Positions 22,190-34,916 of a DNA stretch of 64,000 bases are shown in pieces. The notes beneath the pieces were generated by a model, which searched no databases, was not told the origin of the DNA, and worked only from the letters and a program-made list of their open reading frames with translations. Made by a program: the position numbers and the translations under genes. How positions within the stretch are numbered: position 1 is the stretch's first letter; each line of letters opens with the position of its first letter. Origin of the DNA: Amphiduros pacificus (Eukaryota; Annelida; Polychaeta; Phyllodocida; Hesionidae); assembly GCA_949316495.1 (NCBI GenBank), contig OX439010.1, positions 16,362,809 through 16,426,808 on the forward strand, given 5' to 3'.

Positions 22190-24560
22190 TGGAGGGTTAG
22201 ACATACTTGCTAGACATGTCTAGAACATATCCTGTGGCATTAGAATGCGAGGTAAATTATATGAGTAGGAGATATGGCCCTTTTCCCATGGCAAATGGAA
22301 TAAGCTAATATGACACATTCCGGGGGATTTGGCACTGTCTTTGCAATCATGGATAAACTAATGGAGGGTTAGACATACTTGCTAGACATGTCTAGAACAT
22401 ATCCTGTGGCATTAGAATGCGAGGTAAATTATATGAGTAGGAGATATGGCCCTTTTCCCATGGCAAATGGAAAAAAGCTAATATAACACATTCCGGGGGA
22501 TTTGGCGCTGTCTTTACAATCATGGATTAACTAATGGAGGGTTAGACATACTTGCTAGACATGTCTAGAACATATCCTGTGGCATTAGAATGCGAGGTAA
22601 ATTATATGAGTAGGAGATATGGCCCTTTTCCCATGGCAAATGGAAAAAAGCTAATATAACACATTCCGGGGGATTTGGCACTGTCTTCGCAATCATGGAT
22701 TAACTAATGGAGGGTTAGACATACTTGCTAGACATGTCTAGAACATATCCTGTGGCATTAGAATGCGAGGTAAATTATATGAGTAGGAGATATGGCCCTT
22801 TTCCCCTGGGATATAGAAAAAAGCTAATATAACACATTCCGGGGGATTTGGCGCTATCTTCGCAATCATGGATTAACTAATGGAGGGTTAGACATACTTG
22901 CTAGACATGTCTAGAATATATCCTGTGGCATTAGAATGCGAGGTAAATTATATGAGTAGGAGATATGGCCCTTTTCCCATGGCAAATGGAAAAAAGCTAA
23001 TATAACACATTCTGGGGGATTTGGCGCTGTCTTCGCAATCATGGATAAACTAATGGAGGGTTAGACATACTTGCTAGACATGTCTAGAACATATCCTGTG
23101 GCATTAGAATGCGAGGTAAATTATATGAGTAGGAGATATGGCCCTTTTCCCCTGGGATATTGAAAAGTTAATATAACACATTCCGGGAGATTTGGCGCTG
23201 TCTTCGCAATCATAGATAAACTAATGGAGGGTTAGACATACTTGCTAGACATGTCTAGAACATATCCTGTGGCATTAGAATGCGAGGTAAATTATATGAG
23301 TAGGAGATATGGCCCTTTTCCCATGACAAATGGAATAAGCTAAAATGACACATTCCGGGGGATTTGGCGCTGTCTTCGCAACCATGGATTAACTAATGGA
23401 GGGTTAGACATACTTGCTAGACATGTCTAGAACATATCCTGTGGCATTAGAATGCGAGGTAAATTATATGAGTAGGAGATATGGCCCTTTTCCCATGGCA
23501 AATGGAAAAAAGCTAATATAACACATTCCGGGGGATTTGGCGCTGTCTTCGTAATCATGGATTAACTAATGGAGGGTTAGACATACTTGCTAGACATGTC
23601 TAGAACATATCCTGTGGCATTAGAATGCGAGGTAAATTATAAGAGTAGGAGATATGGCCCTTTTCCCCTGGCAAATGGAAAAAATCTAATATAACACATT
23701 CCGGGGGATTTGGCACTGTCTTCGCAATCATGGATAAACTAATGGAGGGTTAGACATACTTGCTAGACATGTCTAGAACATATCCTGTGGCATTAGAATG
23801 CGAGGTAAATTATATGAGTAGGAGATATGGCCCTTTTCCCATGGCAAATGGAAAAAAGCTAATATAACACATTCCGGGGGATTTGGCGCTGTCTTCGCAA
23901 TCATGGATAAACTAATGGAGGGTTAGACATACTTGCTAGACATGTCTAGAACATATCCTGTGGCATTAGAATGCGAGGTAAATTATATGAGTAAGAGATA
24001 TAGCTCTTTTTACCTGGCAAATGGAAAAAAGCTAATATAACACATTCCGTGGGATTTGTCACTGTCTTCGCAATCATGGATTAACTAATGGAGGGTTAGA
24101 CATACTTGCTAGACATGTCTAGAATATATCCTGTGGCACTAGAATGCGAGGTAAATTATATGAGTAGGAGATATGGCCCTTTTCCCCTGGCAAATTGAAA
24201 AAAATGTTTCTTGTACATTATGGGGGATTTGGCACTGTCTTCGCAACCATGGATATATTAATGGAGGGTCAAATTACTTGCTAGACATGCCTAGAACATA
24301 GCCTGTAGCATTAAAATGCGAGGAAAAATGTTTAGAAGAATTTAAGGCCATTTTCCCATGGCAAATTGAAGATATCGAATATCTTACATTCTAAATGTTT
24401 TGGCACTGTCTTCGTAACCATGAATATACTAATGAAGAGTAAGACATGCTTGCTAGACATGTCTAGAATATAGCCTGTGGTATTAAAATGCAAGAAAAAA
24501 TTGTTTAGTAGAAGATATGGCCCTTTTCCCCTGGCAAATTTGAAGATAATCGAATATCAT
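22190..24560 (+). repeat. Left arm array, about 14 units of about 172 bp
   Basis: Units share GGAGGGTTAGACATACTTGC, CTAGACATGTCTAG, CCTGTGGCATTAGAATGCGA and a GGCCCTTTTCCCATGGCAAA segment. Spacing between the CTAGACATGTCTAG palindromes is 172-173 bp where measured. The innermost two or three units (from about 24230) are clearly more diverged than the outer ones, indicating homogenisation of the outer array. Confidence 0.95.
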
Positions 24561-24599
24561 AATTTCTGAATGTTTTGGCACTGTCTTCACAGGGTTGGG

Positions 24600-24835
24600 T
24601 CGGAATGTCCACTTTCAAGCTGTAGATATTGTAAGCTGAATTTTCTTTTGTTTTTTAGGCCACAGGATTATTCATAGGATTTTTCATAGATTTAATTTCT
24701 TTATATCTATTTATGTAAAATGTGGGAAATTGTATCATGAATTCAATCCCGGCACGGCCGGAGTTCGAACCCACGACCTTTGGATCACCACAGAGGAACT
24801 GGTGCTAATAAGCTGGCGCTCTAACCAATTTGCCA
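24600..24835. other. Centre (spacer) of the foldback element
   Basis: This short unique stretch separates the two inverted arms. Its right part (about 24722-24830) is a minus-strand fragment of the tRNA-derived SINE head. The remainder is AT-rich with no recognised function. Confidence 0.8.
24722..24830 (-). mobile_element. SINE head fragment at the fold centre
   Basis: On the minus strand it reads TTGGTTAGAGCGCCAGCTTA, then GTGGTGATCCAAAGGTCGTG, then GGTTCGAACTCCGGC, matching the A- and B-box head of the SINE at 15785. It stops near ATGATACAATTTC, so the body and tail are missing. Its 5' edge merges directly with the arm repeat. Confidence 0.88.
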
Positions 24836-27800
24836 TGGGAAAATGGCCATAAATTCTTCTAAACATTTTTCCTTGCATTTTAATGCTACAGGATATGTTC
24901 TAGACATGTCTAGCAAGTATGTCTAACCCTCCATTAGTTAATCCATGATTGCGAAGACAGTGCCAAAACCCCCGGAATGTGTTATATTAGCTTTTTTCAA
25001 TTTGCCATGGGAAAAGGGCCATATCTCTTACTCATATAATTTACCTCGCATTCTAATGCCACAGGATATGTTCTAGACATGTCTAGCAAGTATGTCTAAC
25101 CCTCCATTAGTTTATCCATGATTGCGAAGACAGCGCCAAATCTCACGGAATGTGTTATATTAACTTTTTTCCATTTGCCATGGGAAAAGGGCCATATCTC
25201 CTACTCATATAATTTACCTCGCATTCTAATGCCACAGGATATGTTCTAGACATGTCTAGCAAGTATGTCTAACCCTCCATTAGTTTATCCATGATTGCGA
25301 AGACAGTGCCAAATCCCCCGGAATGTGTTATATTAGCTTTTTTCCATTCGCCATGGGAAAAGGGCCATATCTCCTACTCATATAATTTACCTCGCATTCT
25401 AATGCCACAGGATATGTTCTAGACATGTCTAGCAAGTATGTCTAGCCCTCCATTAGTTAATCCATGATTGCGAAGACAGCGCCAAATCCCCCGGAATGTG
25501 ACATATTAGCTTTTTTCCATTTGCCATGGCAAAAGGGCCATATCTCCTACTCATAAATTTACCTCGCATTCTAATGCCACAGGATATGTTCTAGACATGT
25601 CTAGCAAGTATGTCTAACCATCCATTAGTTAATCCATGATTGCGAAGACAGCGCCAAATCCCCCGGAATGTGACATATTAGCTTTTTTCCATTTGCCATG
25701 GGAAAAGGGCCATATCTCCTACTCATATAATTTACCTCGCATTCTAATGCCACAGGATATGTTCTAGACATGTCTAGCAAGTATGTCTAACCCTCCATTA
25801 GTTAATCCATGATTGCGAAGACAGTGCCAAATCCCCCGGAATGTGTTATATTAGCTTTTTTCCATTTGCCAGGGGAAAAGGGCTATATCTCCTACTCATA
25901 TAATTTACCTCGCATTCTAATGCCACAGGATATGTTCTAGACATGTCTAGCAAGTATGTCTAACCCTCCATTAGTTAATCCATGATTGCGAAGACAGCGC
26001 CAAATCCGCCGGAATGTGACATATTAGCTTTTTTCCATTTGCCATGGGAAAAGGGCCATATCTCCTACTAATATAATTTACCTCGCATTCTAGTGCCACA
26101 GGATATGTTCTAGACATGTCTAGCAAGTATGTCTAACCATCCATTAGTTAATCCATGATTGCGAAGACAGTGCCAAATCCCCCGGAATGTGACATATTAG
26201 CTTTTTTCCATTTGCCATGGGAAAAGGGCTATATCTCCTACTCATATAATTTACCTCGCATTCTAATGCCACAGGATATGTTCTAGACATGTCTAGCAAG
26301 TATGTCTAACCCTCCATTAGTTAATCCATGATTGCGAAGACAGTGCCAAATCCCCCGGAATGTGACATATTAGCTTTTTTCCATTTGCCATGGCAAAAGG
26401 GCCATATCTCCTACTCATATAATTTACCTCGCATTCTAATGCCACAGGATTTGTTCTAGACATGTCTAGCAAGTATGTCTAACCCTCCATTAGTTAATCC
26501 ATGATTGCGAAGACAGCGCCAAATCCCCCGGAATGTGACATATTAGCTTTTTTCCATTTGCCATGGGAAAAGGGCCATATCTCCTACTCATATAATTTAC
26601 CTCGCATTCTAATGCCACAGGATTTGTTCTAGACATGTCTAGCAAGTATGTCTAACCCTCCATTAGTTAATCCATGATTGCGAAGACAGTGCCAAATCCC
26701 CCGGAATGTGACATATTAGCTTTTTTCCATTTGCCATGGGAAAAGGGCTATATCTCCTACTCATATAATTTACCTCGCATTCTAATGCCACAGGATATGT
26801 TCTAGACATGTCTAGCAAGTATGTCTAACCCTCCATTAGTTAATCCATGATTGCGAAGACAGTGCCAAATCCCCCAGAATGTGTTATATTAGCTTTTTTC
26901 CATTTGCCAGGGGAAAAGGGCTATATCTCCTACTCATATAATTTACCTCGCATTCTAATGCCACAGGATATGTTCTAGACATGTCTAGCAAGTATGTCTA
27001 ACCCTCCATTAGTAAATCCATGATTGCGAAGACAGCGCCAAATCCCCCGGAATGTGTTATATTAGCTTTTTTCCATTTGCCATTTGCCATGGGAAAAGGG
27101 CTATATCTCCTACTCATATAATTTACCTCGCATTCTAATGCCACAGGATATGTTCTAGACATGTCTAGCAAGTATGTCTAACCCTCCATTAGTTAATCCA
27201 TGATTGCAAAGACAGCGCCAAATCCCCCGGAATGTGACATATTAGCTTTTTTCCATTTGCCATGGGAAAAGGGCTATATCTCCTACTCATATAATTTACC
27301 TCGCATTCTAATGCCACAGGATATATTCTAGACATGTCTAGCAAGTATGTCTAACCCTCCATTAGTTAATCCATGATTGCGAAGACAGCGCCAAATCCGC
27401 CGGAATGTGACATATTAGCTTTTTTCCATTTGCCATGGGAAAAGGGCCATATCTCCTACTCATATAATTTACCTCGCATTCTAGTGCCACAGGATATGTT
27501 CTAGACATGTCTAGCAAGTATGTCTAACCCTCCATTAGTTAATCCATGATTGCGAAGATAGCGCCAAATCCCCCGGAATGTATTATATTAGCTTTTTTCC
27601 ATTTGCCATGGGAAAAGGGCTATATCTCCTACTCATATAATTTACCTCGCATTCTAATGCCACAGGATATGTTCTAGACATGTCTAGCAAGTATGTCTAA
27701 CCCTCCATTAGTTAATCCATGATTGCGAAGACAGTGCCAAATCCCCCGGAATGTGACATATTAGCTTTTTTCCATTTGCCATGGCAAAAGGGCTATATCT

Positions 27801-28679
27801 CCTACTCATATAATTTACCTCGCATTCTAATGCCACAGGATATGTTCTAGACATGTCTAGCAAGTATGTCTAACCCTCCATTAGTTAATCCATGATTGCG
27901 AAGACAGCGCCAAATCCCCCGGAATGTGTTATATTAGCTTTTTTCTATATCCCATGGGAAAAGGGCCATATCTCCTACTCATATAATTTACCTCGCATTC
28001 TAATGCCACAGGATATGTTCTAGACATGTCTAGCAAGTATGTCTAACCCTCCATTAGTTTACCCATGATTGCGAAGACAGTGCCAAATCCCCCGGAATGT
28101 GTTATATTAGCTTTTTTCCATTTGCCATGGGAAAAGGGCCATATCTCCTACTCATATAATTTACATCGCATTCTAATGCCACAGGATATGTTCTAGACAT
28201 GTCTAGCAAGTATGTCTAACCCTCCATTAGTTAATCCATGATTGCGAAGACAGTGCCAAATCCCCCGGAATGTGTTATATTAGCTTTTTTCCATTTGCCA
28301 TGGGAAAAGGGCCATATCTCCTACTCATATAATTTACCTCGCATTCTAATGCCACAGGATATGTTCTAGACATGTCTAGCAAGTATGTCTAATCCTCCAT
28401 TAGTTAATCCATGATTGCGAAGACAGCGCCAATACCCCCGGAATGTGACATATTAGCTTTTTTCCATTTGCCATGGGAAAAGGGCCATATCTCCTACTCA
28501 TATAATTTACCTCGCATTCTAATGCCACAGGATATGTTCTAGACATGTCTAGCAAGTATGTCTAACCCTCCATTATTTTATCCATGATTGCGAAGACAGT
28601 GCCAAATCCCCCGGAATGTGTTATATTAGCTTTTTTCCATTTGCCAGGGGAAAAGGGATATATCTCCTACTCATATAAT
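24836..28679 (-). repeat. Right arm array, inner part, about 22 units of about 172 bp
   Basis: Same unit as the left arm but inverted (CTCGCATTCTAATGCCACAG, then CTAGACATGTCTAGC, then CCTCCATTAGTTAATCCATG). One unit near 27070 has a short internal duplication (CATTTGC). The array is broken at TATAAT 28674-28679 by the LINE. Confidence 0.95.
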
Positions 28680-28680
28680 A

Positions 28681-29214
28681 AGACAGAAAATCGCTACCTT
28701 GGAAAGTAAATCATCAGCAAATCAATCATGCAAACAAACTATTGTGATAAAAAACTTACCCTCAACGCAGTCTGAAAATGTCACCGCAAAAGTGAACTCT
28801 TTGATCAAGGATAGTCTAAAATTGCGGGACGTAGAAGTGGAAAGTGCTGAGAGGATGCAGAGCCACCTGGAGGGCAAACATGGTCACATTGTGGCCAAGC
28901 TGTCTAGTGTGGACAATATGAAATCAGTGATGAAAAACAAAACAAAACTGAAAGATAGTGCAAATCACAGGAATGTATATATTGAACCAGACAGATCAAG
29001 GGAGGAGAGGCAAAATCTGTCAAATCTTAGGACAATTATGAATACTGTTGGCCGGGACAAGCTGGAGCTTCAAGGAAATAGACTTATCCGGAAACAACAG
29101 GGCAATCAGGGAGCAGCCAGTGGTAGTAGGCGTGACCACCGGCCCCCTGGTGGAGGCAACACTGCTCCCCCCAGTGGGGGCAATGGGGCCACTGCTGCAC
29201 AAAATGCCCACTAG
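28681..29214 (+). pseudogene. LINE ORF1 C-terminal part, RRM-like
   Basis: The frame is open from the insertion point to TAG 29212-29214. It has the end of a coiled coil, an RRM-like segment (TIVIKNLPSTQSENVTAKV), the conserved RNVYIEPDRSREERQNLSNL stretch seen in L1-type ORF1 proteins, and a Gly/Pro-rich basic tail. The apparent start at 28699 is TTG and not a real initiation codon. The expected role is RNA binding in the retrotransposon particle. It shares its frame with ORF2 across the TAG. Confidence 0.8.
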
Positions 29215-32200
29215 GTTCTCTGCGGGTTTTGGAACCTGAGAGGATGGAATTCATGTGAAATCAGTGATAATTTTATTGTTAGAAAAAAGTGTATAGAGCT
29301 ATTGGATCTTGATATCATTGGAGTGGCGGAGACACATCTACGTGGTGAGGAGCAGATAGATTGGAATACTTACAAATGGATTGGTCATAATCGCAAGGAG
29401 CTACACAGGAAAGCAAAGCGGGGCTCTGGAGGGGTCGCCCTTATGATTCATAAACGTGTGTTACAGCATTTTACCTACATGACTTTGGATAATAGTGTGG
29501 AGGGCATACTCTGGGTCAAGTTATCTGCAATTAGGAGTGATTTCTCATTGTCAGTGTGTGTATGTTACCTGCCACCAGAGGGCACCACCAGGTACATTAA
29601 CCCTTATGAGTTCTATGATAAGTTGATCACCCAAATTCATGACTATCAACAGATATCAGATGTGTTCTACATGTGTGGTGATCTAAATGGAAGGTGTGGT
29701 GGATGTCCGGATTTTATTCAGGATATAGATCCAGTCCCAGAGAGAGACTTTGTGGATACAGTTTTAAATCATTATGGAGAATTACTAATTGATTTTCTGC
29801 TAAGCAGTAACCTGTGTATACTAAATGGCAGGAACACATTGGAAAATGATTTCACATTTAAGGATATCTCAGTTATAGACTATTGTGTGGTGCCTCATGA
29901 ACATTTGTGTCATTTTCAGGGCTTCAGAGTTAAAAAAGCCATTGATATGCTGCAGGAATCGGGATTAGCTGATAAGGTGGCAGACCCAGCACATGTGATG
30001 TCAGATCATAACCTGATAATGTGGTCTCTGGATGTCTCACTCTATATGGATATGAGCACTCATAAAGTAAATGTAGAGACACCATCTGCCTCTTATGTGA
30101 AGTATGATGTCACAAGTATCCCAGCCAACTTTCTCATAGACCAAGAAACAGTGGATAAAATCAATGACTGGATTAGGTATCTGGATATCCAAATGGAGCA
30201 GAAGGAAGTGATTAATGGAGTGTATAATGATTTTTGTGATTATGTTAGAAATGAGATGAATGAAAAACTGAAGCACCGTACAATTAATGTAAAAAGTGGA
30301 CTAAGTAACAAGAGGGGTAGAGTTAAAAAACCATATTGGAGTGAAAACCTATCTTTACTGTGGAATTCCTTTGTTGATGCTGAAAGGCAAGCCAGCCAAG
30401 CTCATGGAAGAGAAAAGCAGCAACTTAGGTCTGTGGTGCGCTCACGGAGAGATGCACTTGACCGAGCAGTCCAGGCAGCAAAAAGGAAGTACTGGCGAGA
30501 AATGCAAGACAATCTGCTGCAACTGCAAACTGATAATCCAAAGGAATATTGGAAGTTTATTGGTAAAATTGGTTTTACATAGATGGAAGAATGACTTTCA
30601 AAATTTGCTAAATGATAATGAGGATGATGCAAATCATGACCCAGAACTCGACCCACCCCCACCAGAGCCCCCACCTATGGATACTGGACTTGAAGAAAGC
30701 ATCTCAATGGAAGAGGTCCGCCTGGCTCTCCGCTTGGCTAAGTGTGGCAAAGCTGCTGGATGGGATGCTCTACCGGTTGAGGTCTTAAAAAATGATACAG
30801 CAGCAAAGTTCATGCACAAACTGTTTAATGTCTGTTTTGATCATGGTGTTGTACCAGATAGCTGGGCTAAGAGCATTGTTAACCCCATACCAAAAAGCTC
30901 AACAACAGACATCCGGGATCCCCTTAATTATCGTGGCATTACCCTGGCACCAGCAATGTACAAACTTTATGCAGGAATACTTAATAGACGTCTAACCAAG
31001 TGGTCAGAGGCAAATGAGAAAGTGCATGATGAGCAAAATGGGTTTCGGCCAGGCAGAAGCTGTGTCGACCACCTCTCTACACTGTCAGAAATAATTGACA
31101 CAAGGAAGCAACAGGGCTTGTCAACCTATGTGGCTTATATAGACTTCAGTAAGGCATATGATCGGATAAAGCGTGGATTACTCTGGTCAAAGCTTGAGAG
31201 ATTAGGTGTGGCGCCCAAGTTTTTATCAGCTCTTAAGTCACTCTACAAGGATGTTAAATGTAGTGTTAAATTAAATGGTGTACAAACAGAGTGGTTTGAT
31301 GTTGAGGTGGGCCTGAAGCAAGGATGTTTATTGTCGCCCCAGCTATTCAATTTGTATATAAACGATCTTGTTGACGAAATCCAGAGTCTTGGTCTTGGTG
31401 TGCCTACTGATGATGAGCTTATAAGCATACTCCTCTATGCAGATGACATTGCCTTAATTGCATCAAGTGAAGTGGACTTGCAAGTGATGTTGGATAAATT
31501 GCATATGTGGTGCTCAAGATGGAGGATGAAAGTGAATGCATCTAAAACACAAGTGGTGCACTTCAGAAGAGGCCCAAGTATTCCAAGGACCCAGTTTAAG
31601 TTTAAGTGTGGAACTGAACCAATAAATGTGGTTGACAGGTATCGATATCTCGGATTAATATTTACAGAGTTTTTAAGCTATGATGAGATGGCTAAGTCAG
31701 TAGCTCAGTCAGCAACCAGGGCATTGGGTCTGGTCATAGCAAAATGCAAGGCCCACGGAGGTGTCCCTTTTCAAGTGTTCACACAGCTCTATGATGCATT
31801 AGTACAGCCTATAATAAGCTATGGTGCCTCAGTTTGGGGAAATAAGGAGTATTCATTTATCAACAAAATTCAGCATAGGGCTTCAAGGTATTATCTTGGT
31901 CTTGGAAAGTATGCCCCAAATGCTGGAGTGATTGGTGAAATGGGATGGACATTGCCAGCACACAGGATGTGGTTAGCAGTAACTAGACAGTGGTTCCGCC
32001 TAGCTGGCATGGCAAGGACACGCCTAAATGCTCGGGTATATGTGTGGGCAATGCGAAAAGGTTTAAATGGAGTCAAAACAGGATGCAAAAAGGTTATAGA
32101 TTTTTATAAAAGTTTGAATGTGTGGCACCTCTTTGAACCCCCACACTTCTTCATGGAAGATAATGCAACCTCTGCTGTTGATCAGGCCCTAAAGACACAT

Positions 32201-32680
32201 TTTGAATGTAAGTGGAAACTGGACATAACCAGAGAAAGTGGTCACACAGGCAATGGCCGAAATAAGTTACGGACTTACAAACTGATGAAGCTGAATTTTG
32301 GAACTGCCCATTATGTGAAAGACACTCATTTGACGCGATCACAGCGTAGTGCACTGGCAAAGCTGAGGTGTGGTGTTGCCCCTATACGATTAGAAACTGG
32401 GAGATATGAGGGTCTGAGTGAGGAGGAGAGGATTTGTCCTGTCTGTGATCTTAATGAAATTGAATCAGAAATCCATGTGATAATTGTGTGCCCGCTATAT
32501 AATGATATCAGAACTGCTCTTTTTAACTATGCACAGAGTCTTAATGATGATTTCAATGTGTTTAATGATCAACAAAGATTTTTATTCCTTATGAACAATG
32601 ATGATATGGTGAGAAGCTCCGCCAAAGCCTGCCAATCCATACTTTTTAGAAGAAGACGATTTGTATATAATAATGACTGA
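29215..32680 (+). pseudogene. LINE ORF2: endonuclease, reverse transcriptase, C-terminal zinc finger
   Basis: The frame after the ORF1 stop reads FWNLRGWNSC and then DIIGVAETHL (endonuclease Asn and Glu motifs), GDLNGR, and SDHNLI at about 30003. From about 30575 the protein continues in another frame with HRWKNDFQNLL, YRGITLAPAMYK, GFRPGRSCVDHL, AYIDFSKAYDRI, GLKQGCLLSPQLFN and YADDIALIA, ending with a CPVC..H..C finger and TGA at 32678-32680. Residues expected between GKIGF and HRWKND are missing, so a small deletion caused the frame change. No in-frame ATG precedes the endonuclease motifs. All catalytic motifs are otherwise intact, which suggests a fairly young copy. Confidence 0.88.
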
Positions 32681-32805
32681 CAACAGTCTCTCATAATTCT
32701 TTTTAGAATGGCTCGATATTTTTAATTATGTATTTATATTGTATGTAAATAGTTAATATTAAGGTGAGACTATAATAAAATATTTTGACTTGACTTGACT
32801 TTGAC

Positions 32806-34683
32806 TATAATTTACCTCGCATTCTTATGCCACAGGATATGTTCTAGACATGTCTAGCAAGTATGTCTAACCCTCCATTAGTTAATCCATGATTGCGAAG
32901 ACAGCGCCAAATCCCCCGGAATGTGTTATATTAGCTTTTTTCCATTTGCCATGGGAAAAGGGCCATATCTCCTACTCATATAATTTACCTCGCATTCTAA
33001 TGCCACAGGATATGTTCTAGACATGTCTAGCAAGTATGTCTAACCCTCCATTAGTTAATCCATGATTGCGAAGACAGCGCTAAATCCCCCGGAATGTGTT
33101 ATATTAGCTTTTTCCCATTTGCCATGGGAAAAGGGCCATATCTCCTACTCATATAATTTACCTCGCATTCTAATGCCACAGGATATGTTCTAGACATGTC
33201 TAGCAAGTACGTCTAACCCTCCATTAGTTAATCCATGATTGCAAAAATAGCGCCAAATCCCCCGGAATGTGTTATATTAGCTTTTTTCTATATCCCATGG
33301 GAAAAGGGCCATATCTCCTACTCATATAATTTACCTCGCATTCTAATGCCACAGGATATGTTCTAGACATGTCTAGCAAGTATGTCTAACCCTCCATTAG
33401 TTAATCCATGATTGCGAAGACAGTGCCAAATCCCCCGGAATGTGTTATATTAGCTTTTTTTCCATTTGCCATGGGAAAAGGGCCATATCTCCTACTCATA
33501 TAATTTACCTCGCATTCTAATGCCACAGGATATGTTCTAGACATGTCTAGCAAGTATGTCTAACCCTCCATTAGTTAATCCATGATTGCGAAGACAGTGC
33601 CAAATCCCCGGAATGTGTTATATTAGCTTTTTTCCATTTGCCATGGGAAAAGGGCCATATCTCCTACTCATATAATTACCTCGCATTCTAATGCCACAGG
33701 ATATGTTCTAGACATGTCTAGCAAGTATGTCTAACCCTCCATTAGTTAATCCATGATTGCAAAGATAGCGCCAAATCCCCCGGAATGTGTTATATTAACT
33801 TTTTGCCATTTGCCATGGGAAAAGGGCCATATCTCCTACTCATATAATTTACCTCGCATTCTAATGCCACAGGATATGTTCTAGACATGTCTAGCAAGTA
33901 TGTCTAACCCTCCATTAGTTAATCCATGATTGCGAAGACAGTGCCAAATCCCCCGGAATGTGTTATATTAGCTTTTTTCCATTTGCCATGGGAAAAGGGC
34001 CATATCTCCTACTCATATAATTTACCTCGCATTCTAATGCCACAGGATATGTTCTAGACATGTCTAGCAAGTATGTCTAACCCTCCATTAGTTTATCCAT
34101 GATTGCGAAGACAGTGCCAAATCCCCCGGAATGTGTCATAGTAGCTTTTTCCATTTGCCATGGGAAAAGGGCCATATCTCCTACTCATATAATTTACCTC
34201 GCATTCTAATGCCACAGGATATGTTCTAGACATGTCTAGCAAATATGTCTAACCCTCCATTAGTATATCCATGATTGCGAAGACTGTGCAACAATGCTTG
34301 GGAATCATTAACATGCAAAAAAATGTGACTGTCATAGATAAAGGTATATTTCCATGTTTTACAGGATATATATCCTATTACATAACGTTTCTACCCAATT
34401 ACCAGAAGAGTATGAAGGTGTATACAGTTATTCTCCATTAATATATTGATAATAAATGATTAAGACTGTGCTACAAGGTTGAGAAGGCCATTAATCATAC
34501 TGAAAAACTCATTTGTCACCGGAAAAGGGATATACCCGTTTTTGACAGGATATATATCCTTTTACATAACTTTTTTCACCATGTCCCAAAAGGTTACACT
34601 AATACATACTTGTTGACACCTTTTGAAAAAAACGTCAAATATCAAATATCAAATATCAAATATCAAAAGAACTTCACGCTCGT
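32806..34683 (-). repeat. Right arm array, outer part, about 9 units plus right terminus
   Basis: It continues the inverted units after the LINE. From about 34259 it enters the terminal segment, which mirrors 21766-22190 nearly base for base, including GGATATATATCC palindromes and the (ATATCAA)n end. Confidence 0.93.
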
Positions 34684-34916
34684 TGGATTTGGGAGGATAT
34701 ATTTTCAGATCCCAGTGTAACGCCTTATACGTCTTATATGGATAATTGGCAGGAACCAATGAACACCACTATACCAGCACACATGGACAAACTAAAATAC
34801 TTCTTGTTTTAAAATATGAACTTCTCATGTATTGACATGGATTGAATAGTTTTGGGTCTATCTGGGATTATAATGATGCAGGGATTGGCAACTGCGATAC
34901 ACATAGCAGATCAGAT

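Larger units (their letters stand above)
28680..32805 (+). mobile_element. 5'-truncated LINE nested in the right foldback arm
   Basis: The insertion is flanked by TATAAT at 28674-28679 and 32806-32811, and the flanks rejoin a normal arm unit. It begins inside ORF1 (frame reads RQKIATLESK from 28681), so it is 5'-truncated. It encodes an RRM-like ORF1 end, then an endonuclease, reverse transcriptase and C-terminal zinc-finger ORF2, and ends with a TTGACT-type short tandem tail (about 32785-32805). ORF2 is split by a frame change near 30575. It is APE-type; the clade is not assigned. Confidence 0.93.
21766..34683. mobile_element. Giant foldback element with tandem-repeat inverted arms
   Basis: The ends are inverted copies: ACGAGCGTGAAGTTC (21766 on) and GAACTTCACGCTCGT (to 34683), each next to four 7-bp ATTTGAT-type repeats. 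The terminal about 425 bp on each side match almost perfectly in inverted order, followed by about 172-bp units that are direct within an arm and inverted between arms (about 14 on the left, about 31 on the right). Flanking TGGATTGGG (21757-21765) and TGGATTTGGG (34684-34693) look like a 9/10-bp target duplication. The total is 12.9 kb, or about 8.8 kb without the nested LINE. No transposase frame is visible, so it is non-autonomous. Long arms made of repeats plus a 9-bp duplication recall Drosophila foldback elements (Mutator-like), an analogy only. It lies about 250 bp downstream of nuclear receptor B. Confidence 0.9.

Noticed and set aside
28699-28701. Start codon of the LINE ORF1
   Set aside because: It is TTG, and the frame is already open from the insertion border, so the element is 5'-truncated.
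22190-34300. Possible CRISPR array or centromeric satellite
   Set aside because: Units are contiguous without variable spacers, inverted between two arms, and bounded by terminal inverted repeats, so a transposon fits better. This is also eukaryotic DNA.
34694-34916. Possible continuation of the foldback element beyond its right terminus
   Set aside because: The inverted match stops at 34683, and the next 220 bp have no counterpart on the left side.
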